Below are positions 30,307-40,255 of a stretch of 64,000 nt of DNA, piece after piece. The position numbers and the translations under genes are program-made. Location: NCBI GenBank assembly GCA_022841915.1, contig JALHQN010000012.1, positions 99,587-163,586 on the forward strand, given 5' to 3'. Numbering within the stretch: the stretch's first letter is position 1; every line of letters begins with the position of its first letter. This stretch comes from Burkholderiales bacterium (GTDB lineage: Bacteria > Pseudomonadota > Gammaproteobacteria > Burkholderiales > WYBJ01). The notes under the pieces were generated by a model, which had not been told where the DNA came from, did no database searches, and worked only from the letters and a program-made list of their open reading frames with translations.

Positions 30307-31385
30307 CGTCCCCGCCCGCCCGCTGCTTCGGCACAGAGATCGGCGACCGCGTTGGCCGCCTGCGGACGCCCCAGCTCGCGCGCATTGCGCGCCATCTCCA
30401 GTAGTCGGGGGCGTTCCAGGGTGCTCAGCACTTCGGCCAACCGTCGGGCATCGAGCGTCGCCTGAGGGAGCAAGATGCATGCGTCCGCCTCGGCCAACAT
30501 TCGGGCGTTGCGCGTTTGGTGATCGTCGACGGCGAACGGAAAGGGAATCAGCACTGAACCCACTCCCACCGCGGCCAGTTCAGCGAGCGTGGTCGCCCCC
30601 GCCCGACAAATGACGAGGTCGGATGAGGCAAGCTCGCCTGCCACATCGTCGATGAAGGCCTCGCAGCGAGCCTCGACACCGGCTTCGGCATACGCGGCGC
30701 GCACGGCATCGATATGCTGCCGGCCCGCCTGGTGCAATACCGAGGGCCGCGAGGCCGGCGGCAACAGCCCGAGAGCCCGAGGCACGATCTCGTTCAATGC
30801 CTTAGCACCCAGGCTGCCGCCGAGAACCGTGATGCGCAATGGTCCGGTGCGCGCAGCAAATCGGATGTCGGGCGCCTGCGTGGCGGCAAACGCCGCGCGA
30901 ATCGGATTGCCGGTGACGATCGCGCCCTGACTGGCCTTGAACGCCGTGGCGAAACTCGTGAGCACCCGATCGGCCAAGCCTGCGAGCAGTCGCGACGCGG
31001 TGCCGGCAACAGCGTTCTGTTCGTGAATCACCAAAGGCTTGCCGAGCAGGGCCGCCATCATGCCCCCTGGCAAGGTGATGTACCCGCCCATGCCGAGCAC
31101 GACATCGGGCTTCACTTTGCGCATCGCAGCCACGGACTGCCACATCGCACGCAGCAAGCGGCTGGGAAGCATGACCAGAGCAAGCAGTCCCTTGCCCCTC
31201 ACGCCCTGAAAATCGACCCAGGTCATCTCGTAGCCATTAGGCGGCACGATCTGCGCTTCCATTCCTGTTTTCACGCCCATCCAGACCACCCTCCACCCGC
31301 GCGCAGCCATGACCTCTGCCACCGCAAGACCTGGAAAGATGTGCCCGCCGGTACCCCCGGCCATGATGAGGATGGTTCCTTTCAA
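30303..31385 (-). CDS. murG: N-acetylglucosaminyltransferase MurG
   Basis: MurG adds GlcNAc to lipid I to make lipid II on the inner face of the membrane. The 360-residue GT28 enzyme has ILIMAGGTGGHIFPGLAVAE, EQNAVAGTASRLLA, VLGGSLGAKALNEIVP, and the UDP-GlcNAc site CRAGATTLAELAAVGVGSVL. The start is a TTG at 31385: an in-frame TGA lies 6 bp upstream, and the next ATG (codon 8) would remove conserved residues. The TTG overlaps the stop of the repeat-encoded frame upstream (TTGA). Confidence 0.97.
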   Translation of the reverse strand: MKGTILIMAGGTGGHIFPGLAVAEVMAARGWRVVWMGVKTGMEAQIVPPNGYEMTWVDFQGVRGKGLLALVMLPSRLLRAMWQSVAAMRKVKPDVVLGMGGYITLPGGMMAALLGKPLVIHEQNAVAGTASRLLAGLADRVLTSFATAFKASQGAIVTGNPIRAAFAATQAPDIRFAARTGPLRITVLGGSLGAKALNEIVPRALGLLPPASRPSVLHQAGRQHIDAVRAAYAEAGVEARCEAFIDDVAGELASSDLVICRAGATTLAELAAVGVGSVLIPFPFAVDDHQTRNARMLAEADACILLPQATLDARRLAEVLSTLERPRLLEMARNARELGRPQAANAVADLCAEAAGGRGR

Positions 31386-31663
31386 AGTTCACACTCGTTC
31401 CCAGCCGGCTTCGGCATAACGCGCGCGCCCCACGCATTAGCCTGCGCCGAAATCGCCAGCTCATGCTTCATACCGTCCGCCCCCGCATGAGCAAGGGGTT
31501 TTGGCTTCGGCATAACGCGCGCGGTGCACGCATTAGCCTGCGCCGAAATCGCCAGCTCATGCTTCATACCGTTCGCCCCCGCATGAGTAAGGGGTTTTGG
31601 CTTCGGCATAACGCGCGCGTCGCACGCATTAGCCTGCGCCGAAATCGCCAGCTCATGCTTCAT
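31382..31663 (-). CDS. Candidate 93-codon repeat-encoded ORF exactly bridging ftsW and murG
   Basis: A complete frame runs from ATG 31663, overlapping the ftsW stop as ATGA, to TGA 31382, overlapping the murG TTG start. It is built from three 32-residue units that begin HAGANG (or HAGADG) and then [20 protein letters not shown], ending in PKPL and T or A. GGGGGCG lies about six bases before the start, inside ftsW. No signal peptide or known domain is visible; the units are polar and probably helical. I do not recognise a function. It could be a real small protein, a coupling device, or a dispersed DNA repeat whose 96-bp length happens to keep the frame. Confidence 0.4.
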   Translation of the reverse strand: MKHELAISAQANACDARVMPKPKPLTHAGANGMKHELAISAQANACTARVMPKPKPLAHAGADGMKHELAISAQANAWGARVMPKPAGNECEL

Positions 31664-31683
31664 ACCGTTCGCCCCCGCATGAG
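31407..31683. repeat. Tandem array of a 96-bp unit (3 copies) between ftsW and murG
   Basis: Copies lie at 31407-31502, 31503-31598 and 31599-31683 (the last is 85 bp). They are nearly identical, differing mainly in a four-base block after GCGCGC and at a few single sites. Each unit contains CTCATGC...GCATGAG (7-bp arms, 18-base loop) and TTCGGC...GCCGAA arms, so the transcript can form repeated stem-loops. The array has no stop codon in one minus-strand frame and in one plus-strand frame. It replaces the usual direct ftsW-murG junction. Confidence 0.95.
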
Positions 31684-32820
31684 CTGACGATTTTCCCAAT
31701 CGATGCGGAGCAGGATGGCTATCGCCATGCAGTTGGCGACGATCGCGCTTCCGCCAAAGCTCATGAGCGGCAACGTCAGTCCCTTGGTCGGCAACACGCC
31801 CATGTTCACACCCATGTTGATGATCGCCTGCACGCCGAGCCATAGCCCGATGGCCTGAGCGACGAGTGCCGCGAATAAACGCTCGAGCATCGCGGATTGT
31901 TGACCGATCGAGAACGCCCTCAAGATGATCCACGCGAAGAGAACGATGACTGTCGCCACCCCTGCAAAGCCGAGTTCCTCGGCGATCACGGCGAGCAGGA
32001 AATCGGTGTGCGCTTCCGGCAGATAGAAGAGCTTCTCCACGCTGCCGCCCAGGCCGACGCCCATCCATTCGCCCCGACCGAACGCGATCAGGGCGTGCGA
32101 AAGCTGATAGCCGCGCCCATACGGATCCGCCCAGGGATCCATGAATCCGAGAATGCGCTGCATGCGATAGGGCGAGGTCATGATGAGCGCGATGAATCCG
32201 AGAACGAGCAACGCCGCCAGACCGGCGAACAGGCGCCAGTTCATGCCGCCGAGAAACAGCACGCCCATCGCGATCACCGTGATGACGGCAAAGGCGCCGA
32301 AGTCGGGCTGGCGCAGCAGCAACCCGCCGACGAAGAGCATCACGACCAGCATGGGGGCGAAGCCCTTCTTGAAGTTGCCCATGTAGGCCGCCTTGCGCAC
32401 GGTGTAGTCGGCGGCGTACAGCACGACGAAGAGCTTCATCAACTCCGAGGGCTGCAGGTTCACGACGCCGAGAGAGAGCCAGCGGCGACTGCCGTTGACC
32501 TCACGCCCTATCCCTGGCACCAGCACGAGGATGAGCAGTACCGAGCCGAACAGGAAGAGGAATGGAGCGTACCGCTGCCATGCGTGCATCGGCACCTGGA
32601 ACACGACCGCAGCACCGATGAGCCCAAGCGTAAGGAAGGTCGCATGCCGCAGGAGGAAGTATGCGGACTGATGCCCGGTGTGGCGCGAAGCCTCGGCGAT
32701 CGCAATCGAAGACGAGTAAACCATCACCAGCCCGAGCGACAGCAAGGCGACGGTCGCAGCCACGATCACGCGATCGTATTCGGCCGGTGGCTGAATGCGC
32801 TGGACGTCGTTGTAGAACAT
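31660..32820 (-). CDS. ftsW: Septal peptidoglycan polymerase FtsW (SEDS family)
   Basis: FtsW polymerises lipid II at the septum together with FtsI. The 386-residue protein has about ten membrane helices and SEDS motifs [73 protein letters not shown] and [19 protein letters not shown]. The ATG at 32820 overlaps the murD stop (TGATG). Its last seven codons (LMRGRTV) and stop lie inside copy 3 of the 96-bp repeat, so the natural C-terminal tail appears to have been replaced or trimmed by the repeat. Confidence 0.97.
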   Translation of the reverse strand: MFYNDVQRIQPPAEYDRVIVAATVALLSLGLVMVYSSSIAIAEASRHTGHQSAYFLLRHATFLTLGLIGAAVVFQVPMHAWQRYAPFLFLFGSVLLILVLVPGIGREVNGSRRWLSLGVVNLQPSELMKLFVVLYAADYTVRKAAYMGNFKKGFAPMLVVMLFVGGLLLRQPDFGAFAVITVIAMGVLFLGGMNWRLFAGLAALLVLGFIALIMTSPYRMQRILGFMDPWADPYGRGYQLSHALIAFGRGEWMGVGLGGSVEKLFYLPEAHTDFLLAVIAEELGFAGVATVIVLFAWIILRAFSIGQQSAMLERLFAALVAQAIGLWLGVQAIINMGVNMGVLPTKGLTLPLMSFGGSAIVANCMAIAILLRIDWENRQLMRGRTV

Positions 32821-34187
32821 CAGAGCGCGTCCTTTCGCTCTTGTGCGAAGCTGCGTGCAAGACGGGCGAATTCCTCGCCTCGGTGCACATAGCTGCGGAA
32901 CATGTCGAAGCTCGCGCACGCAGGGGAGAGCAGCACGCCGTTCCCCGGCGAGGCGGCCGCATGCGCCATCGCGACCGCTGCCTGCAGCGAATCGGCCCGC
33001 AGAAGCCGGACCCCCGTCGGCGCCAACGCGGCTGCGATCTCCTCGCGGTCACGCCCGATCAGCACGACGGCGCTCGCGTGCGCGCGCACCGGACCTGCCA
33101 AGGGCGAGAAGTCCTGCCCTTTGCCCTCACCGCCAGCAATCAATACGCAGCGCTTGCCCAGGCCGCTGAGGGCCGCCACGGTCGCCCCCACGTTGGTGCC
33201 CTTGGAATCATCGTAGAAGGTGACGCCATCGAGTTCCGCCACCGGCTGCATGCGATGAGGCAGGCCCGTGAAACGACGCAGCGCCTCGGTCATCGGCTCG
33301 CGCGCAATGCCGACCTCGTCGCATAACGCCATGGCAGCAAGCGCGTTGGCCGCGTTGTGACGACCCGGCACCCCCAGTTCGTCCACGGGCATGAGCAATT
33401 GCGTGCCGGCGGCCAGCCAGTCCCGACCATCGGCCACTGCAAGACCCCAATCGTCGGAACTCGCAGGCGCATCCAGGCCGAACGTGCGAACGGTGCGCCC
33501 CGAAAGCCGCATACCCATGCTCCAGGTGTCGTCCCGGTTTAAAACCTGAACGCCGTCGCCCTGAAAAATGCGCGCCTTGGCAGCGGCATAGCTGGCCAAG
33601 CCATCGTACCGATCGAGATGGTCTTGGCTGATGTTGAGCATTGCAGCAGCCGCGGCATTCAGCGAGTGCGTCGTCTCCAGCTGAAAGCTCGACAGTTCGA
33701 GTATGTAAAGGCTGGTGTCAGGCTTGGCTTCCAGCGCATCGAGAACCGGCAGTCCGATATTCCCGGCAGCGAGGGCCGAACAGCCGGCAGCCCGCGCGAT
33801 CGCTTCGGCCATCGCGGTGACCGTGCTCTTGCCATTCGATCCGGTGATCGCGAGGACTCTGGCCTGGGCGGGTTTCGCTTGCGCGAAGAGCTCGATGTCG
33901 CCCACGACGGGCACCCCGCGCCTGGCCGATTGCTGGACGAGGGGCTCCGCCACCGGTACGCCAGGACTGACTGCAAGCAGGTCGATATCCTCGAAGCTCG
34001 CCGCCTGGAAGGGGCCAAGGTCGAGGCGCGTGCCGGGTGCGTCGCGCTCGAGCGCATCGGCATACGGAGGGTGGTCGCGGCTGTCGGCCACGCGCACGGC
34101 GGCGCCGCGCTTGGCCAACCAGCGCGCCATCGACATGCCCGTATCTCCGAGACCCAGCACCAAGACTCTTTTCCCCTTCAATTCCAT
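32820..34187 (-). CDS. murD: UDP-N-acetylmuramoylalanine--D-glutamate ligase
   Basis: MurD adds D-Glu to UDP-MurNAc-L-Ala. The 455-residue ligase has [20 protein letters not shown] at the N-terminus, the ATP motif [47 protein letters not shown] and the substrate motif [20 protein letters not shown]. It lies 24 bp after mraY and its TGA shares one base with the ftsW ATG. Confidence 0.98.
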   Translation of the reverse strand: MELKGKRVLVLGLGDTGMSMARWLAKRGAAVRVADSRDHPPYADALERDAPGTRLDLGPFQAASFEDIDLLAVSPGVPVAEPLVQQSARRGVPVVGDIELFAQAKPAQARVLAITGSNGKSTVTAMAEAIARAAGCSALAAGNIGLPVLDALEAKPDTSLYILELSSFQLETTHSLNAAAAAMLNISQDHLDRYDGLASYAAAKARIFQGDGVQVLNRDDTWSMGMRLSGRTVRTFGLDAPASSDDWGLAVADGRDWLAAGTQLLMPVDELGVPGRHNAANALAAMALCDEVGIAREPMTEALRRFTGLPHRMQPVAELDGVTFYDDSKGTNVGATVAALSGLGKRCVLIAGGEGKGQDFSPLAGPVRAHASAVVLIGRDREEIAAALAPTGVRLLRADSLQAAVAMAHAAASPGNGVLLSPACASFDMFRSYVHRGEEFARLARSFAQERKDAL

Positions 34188-34211
34188 GGCTTCGCGAACC
34201 GAACGACCACG

Positions 34212-35297
34212 CTACCGCAGCTTGAGGGTCGACAGACCCACCAGGACCAGCATCATGGTGATGATCCAGAAGCGCACCACGACCTGGTTCTCCTTCCAGC
34301 CCTTGAGCTCGAAGTGATGATGCAGCGGCGCCATTCGGAAGATGCGCTTGCCCGTGAGCTTGAACGACGCGACCTGCAGCATCACGGATAAGGTCTCGAC
34401 CACGAACACCCCGCCCATGATCAAGAGCACGATTTCCTGGCGCACGATCACCGCGATGGTTCCCAAGGCGGCGCCCAGCGCCAGCGCACCGACATCGCCC
34501 ATGAAGACTTCCGCGGGATAAGCGTTGAACCAAAGAAAGGCAAGGCCTGCACCGGCGAGCGCAGCGCAGAACACTGTGAGTTCGCCGGCCCCCGGGATGT
34601 ACGGGAACGCGAGATATTTCGAGAACACGGAGTTGCCGCAGACGTAAGCGAAAATTCCGAGGGCAGCCCCGACCATGACCGTCGGCATGATCGCAAGACC
34701 ATCGAGGCCGTCGGTCAGATTCACTGCGTTGCTGGTGCCGACGATCACGAAATAGGTCATGGCGATGAAGCCGATCACACCCAGCGGATACGCAATGCTC
34801 TTGAAAAACGGAACGATGAACGCGGTCTGCGCTGGCAAAGTCGCACTGAATGCGAGCACCATCGCCGCCGCGAGACCGATCAGCGACTGCCAAAAAAACT
34901 TCGCCCGTGCCGACATCCCCTTCGGGTTGCGATGCACGACCTTGCGATAGTCGTCGACCCATCCGATCAAGCCGAATCCGACGGTCACCACCAACACTAC
35001 CCACACGTAGTAATTGGTCAGATCGGCCCACAGCAAGGTGGTCACGATGATCGACACCAGGATCAGCGCACCGCCCATGGTGGGGGTTCCCGCTTTCGTC
35101 AGATGCGTCTGCGGGCCATCCGAGCGCACCGCCTGACCGATCTTGTAGGCAGCGAGCTTACGAATCATCGTCGGGCCGACGACGAAGGAGATGATGAGCG
35201 CCGTGAGGCAGGCGAGTACCGCCCGCAGCGTGATATAGCTGAACACGTTGAAGGCGCGGACTTCGCCGCTCAGCCACTGAGTCAAAGCCAGCAGCAT
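34212..35297 (-). CDS. mraY: Phospho-N-acetylmuramoyl-pentapeptide transferase
   Basis: MraY couples UDP-MurNAc-pentapeptide to undecaprenyl phosphate to make lipid I. The 361-residue protein has ten expected membrane helices. Motifs: [16 protein letters not shown], the Asp pair in [40 protein letters not shown], and the C-terminal [26 protein letters not shown] precedes the ATG. It lies 43 bp after murF. Confidence 0.98.
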   Translation of the reverse strand: MLLALTQWLSGEVRAFNVFSYITLRAVLACLTALIISFVVGPTMIRKLAAYKIGQAVRSDGPQTHLTKAGTPTMGGALILVSIIVTTLLWADLTNYYVWVVLVVTVGFGLIGWVDDYRKVVHRNPKGMSARAKFFWQSLIGLAAAMVLAFSATLPAQTAFIVPFFKSIAYPLGVIGFIAMTYFVIVGTSNAVNLTDGLDGLAIMPTVMVGAALGIFAYVCGNSVFSKYLAFPYIPGAGELTVFCAALAGAGLAFLWFNAYPAEVFMGDVGALALGAALGTIAVIVRQEIVLLIMGGVFVVETLSVMLQVASFKLTGKRIFRMAPLHHHFELKGWKENQVVVRFWIITMMLVLVGLSTLKLR

Positions 35298-35340
35298 GAT
35301 GCCTCCCGCTCGAATCCGTCGGCGACGCGCCTCACCATGC

Positions 35341-36705
35341 TCACGCCTGATTCACCTTGAAGGATTGGACCACACGCTCCATCCGCATGAAGCGCGACCC
35401 CTTGACCAGTACGGTCGTCTTCGGACCGAGCTGCGCTTGCACGGCAACGAGCAGGTCTTCGATGCTGGCGAAGTGGCATGCACCGTCGCCAAAACCCCGT
35501 GTCGCATGCTCGCTCAGTTCGCCGAGGGTGCAAAGGCCATCGAGCCCGGCGGACTTCGCCGCCTCGCCCACCCGACGGTGCTCGTCAGCAGCCTGCTCGC
35601 CGAGTTCGCCCATGTCGCCGAGCACGAGCACGCGCTTGCCGTCCATCCCGGCGAGCACCGCGATGGCAGCCAGGGTGGAATCCGGGTTGGCGTTATACGT
35701 GTCGTCGATCAGGATCGATTGGCTCACGCCGCGCAATTGCTGCATGCGTCCCTTGGGCCCTTCAAACGCCTCCAGCGCGCTCGCGATCGATTCATTCGGC
35801 ACTTCGAGCGCGAACGCGGCGGCCGCAGCGGCGACTGCGTTGCGCACATTGTGTTCACCCGGCAAACCGAGCCTGAACTGGGCCTGTCCCGCAGGCGTCG
35901 ATACGACGATATCGCTATGCAGCGCATGGCCCTCGTACCGCCCCCTCACGCACGCCGGCGCGTCGAGGGCGAAATCGATCACCGTTCGCGATGCATTCAA
36001 TTCACGCCACATCGGAGCATACGCGTCGTCTGCGTTCACCAAGGCGACGCCTGCTCCGGACAGACCTTCGTAGATCTCCGCCTTGGCTCGCGCGATTGCC
36101 TCACGACTGCCCAGAATACCGATATGGGCCGTGCCGGCGTTGTTCACCAGGGCGACCTGCGGCCGAGCAAGCCCGGTGAGGTAGCGAATCTCGCCCGCGT
36201 GGTTCATGCCCATCTCGACGACCGCGTAGCGATGGCACTCACGCAGCCTGAGCAACGTCAGCGGGACGCCGATGTCGTTGTTGAGATTGCCCTCGGTCGC
36301 CAGAACCTGCGAGGGATCCGAGCAATGGCGCCGCAAGACGGCCGCGATCATGTCCTTCACCGTCGTCTTGCCATTGCTGCCGGTGAGCCCAAGCAGCCTC
36401 CCGGTAAACCGCCGGCGCCAATAAGCAGCCAAGCGCCCTAGCGCAGCACGCGCATCGTCCACCAGGATGATCGAGGCGCCCACAGGACAGGGCGCGGCCG
36501 CATCGCGCCCGACCACCACGCCGGCTGCCCCGGCGGCGCAGGCATCGCCCACGAATCGAGCCGCATCGAAGCGATCCCCCTTCAAGGCGAAGAAGAGCTC
36601 GCCGGCCGCGAGTGCACGCGTGTCGGTCGACACCCCGATGAAATGACGATCGATGCCTCGCAGTTCCCCGGCGACCGCATCAGCCGCCTGGCGCAAATTC
36701 ATCAT
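35341..36705 (-). CDS. murF: UDP-N-acetylmuramoyl-tripeptide--D-alanyl-D-alanine ligase
   Basis: MurF adds the D-Ala-D-Ala made by Ddl. The 454-residue ligase has [23 protein letters not shown] motif [40 protein letters not shown], and [20 protein letters not shown] in the C-terminal domain. The ATG at 36705 overlaps the murE stop by 4 bp. Confidence 0.98.
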   Translation of the reverse strand: MMNLRQAADAVAGELRGIDRHFIGVSTDTRALAAGELFFALKGDRFDAARFVGDACAAGAAGVVVGRDAAAPCPVGASIILVDDARAALGRLAAYWRRRFTGRLLGLTGSNGKTTVKDMIAAVLRRHCSDPSQVLATEGNLNNDIGVPLTLLRLRECHRYAVVEMGMNHAGEIRYLTGLARPQVALVNNAGTAHIGILGSREAIARAKAEIYEGLSGAGVALVNADDAYAPMWRELNASRTVIDFALDAPACVRGRYEGHALHSDIVVSTPAGQAQFRLGLPGEHNVRNAVAAAAAAFALEVPNESIASALEAFEGPKGRMQQLRGVSQSILIDDTYNANPDSTLAAIAVLAGMDGKRVLVLGDMGELGEQAADEHRRVGEAAKSAGLDGLCTLGELSEHATRGFGDGACHFASIEDLLVAVQAQLGPKTTVLVKGSRFMRMERVVQSFKVNQA

Positions 36706-38207
36706 GGCCGCGCTCCGTCCGTACCCACCGCGCGACCGTCACTGCGTTGCCATGCCTCCAGGCACCGCTGTGCGTTATCGGCATCGCTGAAGGGCAAACG
36801 CGTCGAGCCGATCTCCTGCCAGCGTTCATGACCTTTGCCCGCCAGCAGGACCACGTCACCGCACTCGGCCTCCCGGACGGCGGTGTCGATTGCCGCAGCC
36901 CGGTCAACGATGCAATGCACGGCACCACGGGCGCCCGCGACGACCTGATCGATGATGGCCTGCGGCTCTTCGCCGCGCGGATTGTCACTGGTCACGACCA
37001 CTCGATCGGCGAGCCTGGAGGCGACCTCGCCCATGGCCGAACGCTTGCCCGGATCACGGTCGCCACCGCAGCCGAATACACACACGAGTTTGCCGCTGCC
37101 CAAATGCGCCCGCAGCGCGGTCAGCACCTGCTCGAGCGCGTCGGGCGTGTGGGCATAGTCGACCACGACGAGCGGCTTGTCTCCACCGCCGAGCGCCTGC
37201 ATTCGACCTTCGACAGGCGCCAAGTGCGCCATCACGTCGAGTGCCGATTGCAAGGAAACATCGCTCGCAAGCAGCACGCCCAGCACACCCAGCAGGTTGA
37301 CCGCGTTGTATGCGCCCATCAACGGGCTGCTGAGCTTCCCCGCGCCCCACGGCGTCTGGATTTGCAGTTCGAGGCCGAAACGGCTGAGATCGAGCCGATG
37401 GCCGGCGATCGTTCCGCCGCCCAGCCCGTAGGTGATGATGTGGGTCGCGCGCCCCTGCAGGCGGGCGACGAGCCGTCGCCCGAACTCATCATCGGTGTTG
37501 ATCACGGCACAAGCGAGTCCCGGCCAATCGAACAAGCGGGCCTTGGCTTCGCCGTAGCTCTCCATGTTGCCGTGATAGTCGAGGTGATCCCGAGTCAGGT
37601 TCGTGAACAGAGCCACATCGAAGTGCATGCCGCTCAACCTGTCCTGCATTAGGCCATGCGAAGAGGCTTCCATGGCGGCGCACTGCGCACCGTCGTCACG
37701 GTAATGGCGCAGCATCGAATGCACAGCGATCCCGTCGGGCGTGGTGTTGACAAGCGAATTCATGGCCCCGGGAAAACCGTGGCCGAGCGTTCCGATGACG
37801 GCCGTCGGCCGTCCCAGCCGGGTCAAGGCGGCAGCGATCCATTGACTGCACGAGGTTTTGCCGTTCGTACCCGTGACACCGACCGTCCAAAGTTCCCTCG
37901 ATGGGGCGCCCGCCAACTCGCTGGCGATCTCGCCGGCCAAGGCGCGCAGGCCGCGCACTTCGATGTTCGGCGTCACGCACTGACTGGACCACCGATAGCC
38001 CTCGCTCTCCCAAAGCACGGCGGCCGCACCTGCACGGACAGCCGTCGGGATGAAATCACGGCCGTCGACGCGCTCACCCGGGTAGGCGACGAAGATATCG
38101 CCCGGGAGGACGCTCCGACTATCGTTGACCAGCCGCCCGTCGCACACACCGAGGGCGCGCAACTGGGCAAGGATGCGATGAGCGGCGATAGGCTTCGATT
38201 GAGCCAT
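36702..38207 (-). CDS. murE: UDP-MurNAc-L-Ala-D-Glu--meso-diaminopimelate ligase
   Basis: MurE adds the third residue of the stem peptide. The 501-residue ligase has NDSRSVLPGDIFVAYPGERV, ATP motif VTGTNGKTSCSQWIAAALTR, NLTRDHLDYHGNMESYGEAK and the specificity motif TSDNPRGEEPQAII. The DNPR box is the hallmark of meso-diaminopimelate-using enzymes, as expected for a Gram-negative. It starts 3 bp after the ftsI stop. Confidence 0.98.
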   Translation of the reverse strand: MAQSKPIAAHRILAQLRALGVCDGRLVNDSRSVLPGDIFVAYPGERVDGRDFIPTAVRAGAAAVLWESEGYRWSSQCVTPNIEVRGLRALAGEIASELAGAPSRELWTVGVTGTNGKTSCSQWIAAALTRLGRPTAVIGTLGHGFPGAMNSLVNTTPDGIAVHSMLRHYRDDGAQCAAMEASSHGLMQDRLSGMHFDVALFTNLTRDHLDYHGNMESYGEAKARLFDWPGLACAVINTDDEFGRRLVARLQGRATHIITYGLGGGTIAGHRLDLSRFGLELQIQTPWGAGKLSSPLMGAYNAVNLLGVLGVLLASDVSLQSALDVMAHLAPVEGRMQALGGGDKPLVVVDYAHTPDALEQVLTALRAHLGSGKLVCVFGCGGDRDPGKRSAMGEVASRLADRVVVTSDNPRGEEPQAIIDQVVAGARGAVHCIVDRAAAIDTAVREAECGDVVLLAGKGHERWQEIGSTRLPFSDADNAQRCLEAWQRSDGRAVGTDGARP

Positions 38208-38210
38208 GCG

Positions 38211-39977
38211 CTATCCCCTGGGACCGGCCTCGTCATGCGCGATCCAGACCTCCTCGCGGATGACGGGCGCGTCTGCAGGCGGCAGTTTCACGTTCATGGT
38301 GGGCGCATCGAGCGGCACGGAAAGTGTGCGCAGCGCCGCCGAAACCACCTCTCTGAAGACGGGTGCGGCCACGGCGCCGCCGTAATGCTGACCTGCACTG
38401 GGCTCATCGATCATGACCGCCACGATCAGTCTCGGATCAGAGACGGGCGCCATGCCGACGAAGGACGATACGTACCGGGAGGCCGCGTAACGTCCGTTTT
38501 CGAGTTTGTGCGCGGTGCCCGTCTTGCCACCCACGCGGTAACCCACGACTTGCGCTTTCGGCCCCGTGCCGCCCGGATGAACAGCCATCTCGAGCATGTT
38601 CCGCACAACGAGCGCGGTGCGCGGGGTGATCGCCGGCGTGCCGGCTACAGGCTCCGTGCGCTTCAACAGCGTGACCGGCAGCAGCTCTCCATTTCCGGCG
38701 AAGATCGTGTAGGAGCGCGCCAACTGCAGCAAGCTCACCGATATGCCATGACCATAGGACATGGTCGCCTGCTCGATCGGCTTCCAGGTACGATGGGCCC
38801 GCAGCCGGCCCGAGCCCTCTCCGGGGAATCCGGATTGCGGGACGGTACCGAAGCCCGATCGCGAGAAAAGCGTCCACAGTGTTTCCGCGGGCAGATCGAG
38901 CGCGATCTTCGCGGCGCCGACGTTGGACGATTTCGCAATGACCTCTTCCACCGTGATCGCGCCGGCCGGATGGACATCGCTGATGGTGGCTCGACCGATA
39001 GTGAGTCGGCCGGTGCCAGTCTGTATCACCGTCTGCGGACGTATCCGTCCTGCATCTAGGGCTGCCGCCACGGCGAACGGCTTCAAGGTCGACCCCGGCT
39101 CGAACAAGTCGACAAGGGCGCGGTTGCGCGAGCGCTGGGGGTCTATGCGACCACGACTGTTGGGGTTGTAGCTCGGCAAGTTCGCCATCGCCAGAACTTC
39201 GCCGGTACGGGCATCGAGAACCACGATGCCCCCGGCTTTGGCGCGATGTTGCTCCAGCGCGGCCTTCAATTCGCGGTACGCGAGATACTGGATTCTCAAG
39301 TCGATCGAAAGCGTCAGATCGCGCCCTTGCTGCGGCACACGTATGCTCTCGACATCTTCGACGATTCGACCGAGCCGATCCTTGATCACGCGCCGGCTGC
39401 CCGGCTTGCCCACCAACGTATCCTGAAAGGCGAGCTCGAGCCCTTCCTGGCCCTTTTCGTCGATGTCGGTGATGCCGATGACGTGGGAAACCACCTCGCC
39501 GGCCGGATAGAAGCGCCGGTACTCGCGCTGCAGAAACACACCCGGAATGTTGAGCTCGACCACACGGGCGGCGTGCTCAGGGGGCAACTGCCTGCGCAGG
39601 TACACGAACTCCCGACGCGTATCTGCAACACGTCTGGTCAGCTCGTCCGGCTCGACCTTCAACAATCGCGCCAACCGCTTCGTCTGCTCGGCATCGGCGC
39701 GAAAATCGCCGGGACTCGCCCAGACGGACTCGACCGCGGTCGAGATCGCAAGCGGCTCGCCATTGCGATCGGTGATGCGGCCACGATGGGCCCCGATTTC
39801 CACCACGCGGCTGTAGCGAGACTCGCCCTTCTGCTGCAGGAAGTCGTTGTTCAGCCCTTGTAGATACACGGCTCGCGCGGTGAGGCCTACCAACCAGAGC
39901 ATCAAGATGCCGAGCAGCAGCCGGGAGCGCCAAATGGGAAAATGCAGCCGCAGCACAGGGCTCGCAAGCGACTTCAT
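38211..39977 (-). CDS. ftsI: Septal peptidoglycan transpeptidase FtsI (PBP3)
   Basis: FtsI cross-links septal peptidoglycan in complex with FtsW. The 588-residue class B penicillin-binding protein has one N-terminal membrane helix (LLLGILMLWLVGLTARAVYL), a pedestal domain, and a transpeptidase domain with all three active-site motifs: STLK in LFEPGSTLKPFAVA, SSN in AKSSNVGAAK, and KTGT in VGGKTGTAHKLENG. Its ATG overlaps the ftsL stop by 4 bp. Confidence 0.98.
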   Translation of the reverse strand: MKSLASPVLRLHFPIWRSRLLLGILMLWLVGLTARAVYLQGLNNDFLQQKGESRYSRVVEIGAHRGRITDRNGEPLAISTAVESVWASPGDFRADAEQTKRLARLLKVEPDELTRRVADTRREFVYLRRQLPPEHAARVVELNIPGVFLQREYRRFYPAGEVVSHVIGITDIDEKGQEGLELAFQDTLVGKPGSRRVIKDRLGRIVEDVESIRVPQQGRDLTLSIDLRIQYLAYRELKAALEQHRAKAGGIVVLDARTGEVLAMANLPSYNPNSRGRIDPQRSRNRALVDLFEPGSTLKPFAVAAALDAGRIRPQTVIQTGTGRLTIGRATISDVHPAGAITVEEVIAKSSNVGAAKIALDLPAETLWTLFSRSGFGTVPQSGFPGEGSGRLRAHRTWKPIEQATMSYGHGISVSLLQLARSYTIFAGNGELLPVTLLKRTEPVAGTPAITPRTALVVRNMLEMAVHPGGTGPKAQVVGYRVGGKTGTAHKLENGRYAASRYVSSFVGMAPVSDPRLIVAVMIDEPSAGQHYGGAVAAPVFREVVSAALRTLSVPLDAPTMNVKLPPADAPVIREEVWIAHDEAGPRG

Positions 39978-40255
39978 TTAACGTCTCCGGGCCCTTGGGC
40001 CGTGAGCACTTGAACACGATTCGGCGCCAAGGCCCGCATGTTGAGCTGGCTGACCGCGATCTTCTCAACCCGCCCCTGCATGCCCCAGGTGCTTGCCTCC
40101 AACTGCAGTTGCCCGAACTCGATCTCGAGCTGCTTGGCGTTCGCTCGCTCCTTCTCCAGCGCCACGAACAACTTGCGCGCATGATGCTGAGACGTCACGG
40201 TGCCCAAGGCGCACGCGATCGCGATCAGCAGCAGAACGGCATTAAGCTTCGCCAT
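39974..40255 (-). CDS. ftsL: Cell division protein FtsL
   Basis: FtsL is a bitopic protein that joins FtsQ and FtsB and activates FtsWI. The 93-residue chain has a very short cytoplasmic tail, one membrane helix (LNAVLLLIAIACALGTVTSQ) and a coiled-coil region (FVALEKERANAKQLEIEFGQ), as in the family. It overlaps ftsI by 4 bp. Its start is entered by a 38-codon frame from the rsmH stop. Confidence 0.93.
   Translation of the reverse strand: MAKLNAVLLLIAIACALGTVTSQHHARKLFVALEKERANAKQLEIEFGQLQLEASTWGMQGRVEKIAVSQLNMRALAPNRVQVLTAQGPGDVK

Noticed and set aside
28835..30613. 592-codon plus-strand frame opposite murC and the end of murG
   Set aside because: Entirely antisense to well-conserved essential genes; no family motifs.
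31407..31683. CRISPR-like reading of the repeat array
   Set aside because: Units are 96 bp, directly adjacent and nearly identical over their whole length; there are no unique spacers and no cas genes.
31463..31687. Plus-strand open frame through the same repeats
   Set aside because: It is antisense to the operon, begins and ends without relation to gene borders, and has no ribosome-binding site; likely a by-product of the repeat composition.
34188..34211. Ten-codon GTG frame between mraY and murD as another bridge
   Set aside because: Too short and without exact overlap with the mraY stop; expected by chance.
35282..35336. 18-codon frame from just after murF into mraY
   Set aside because: Starts after rather than overlapping the murF stop, and mraY has its own good ribosome-binding site (GGGAGG), so no need for a bridge.
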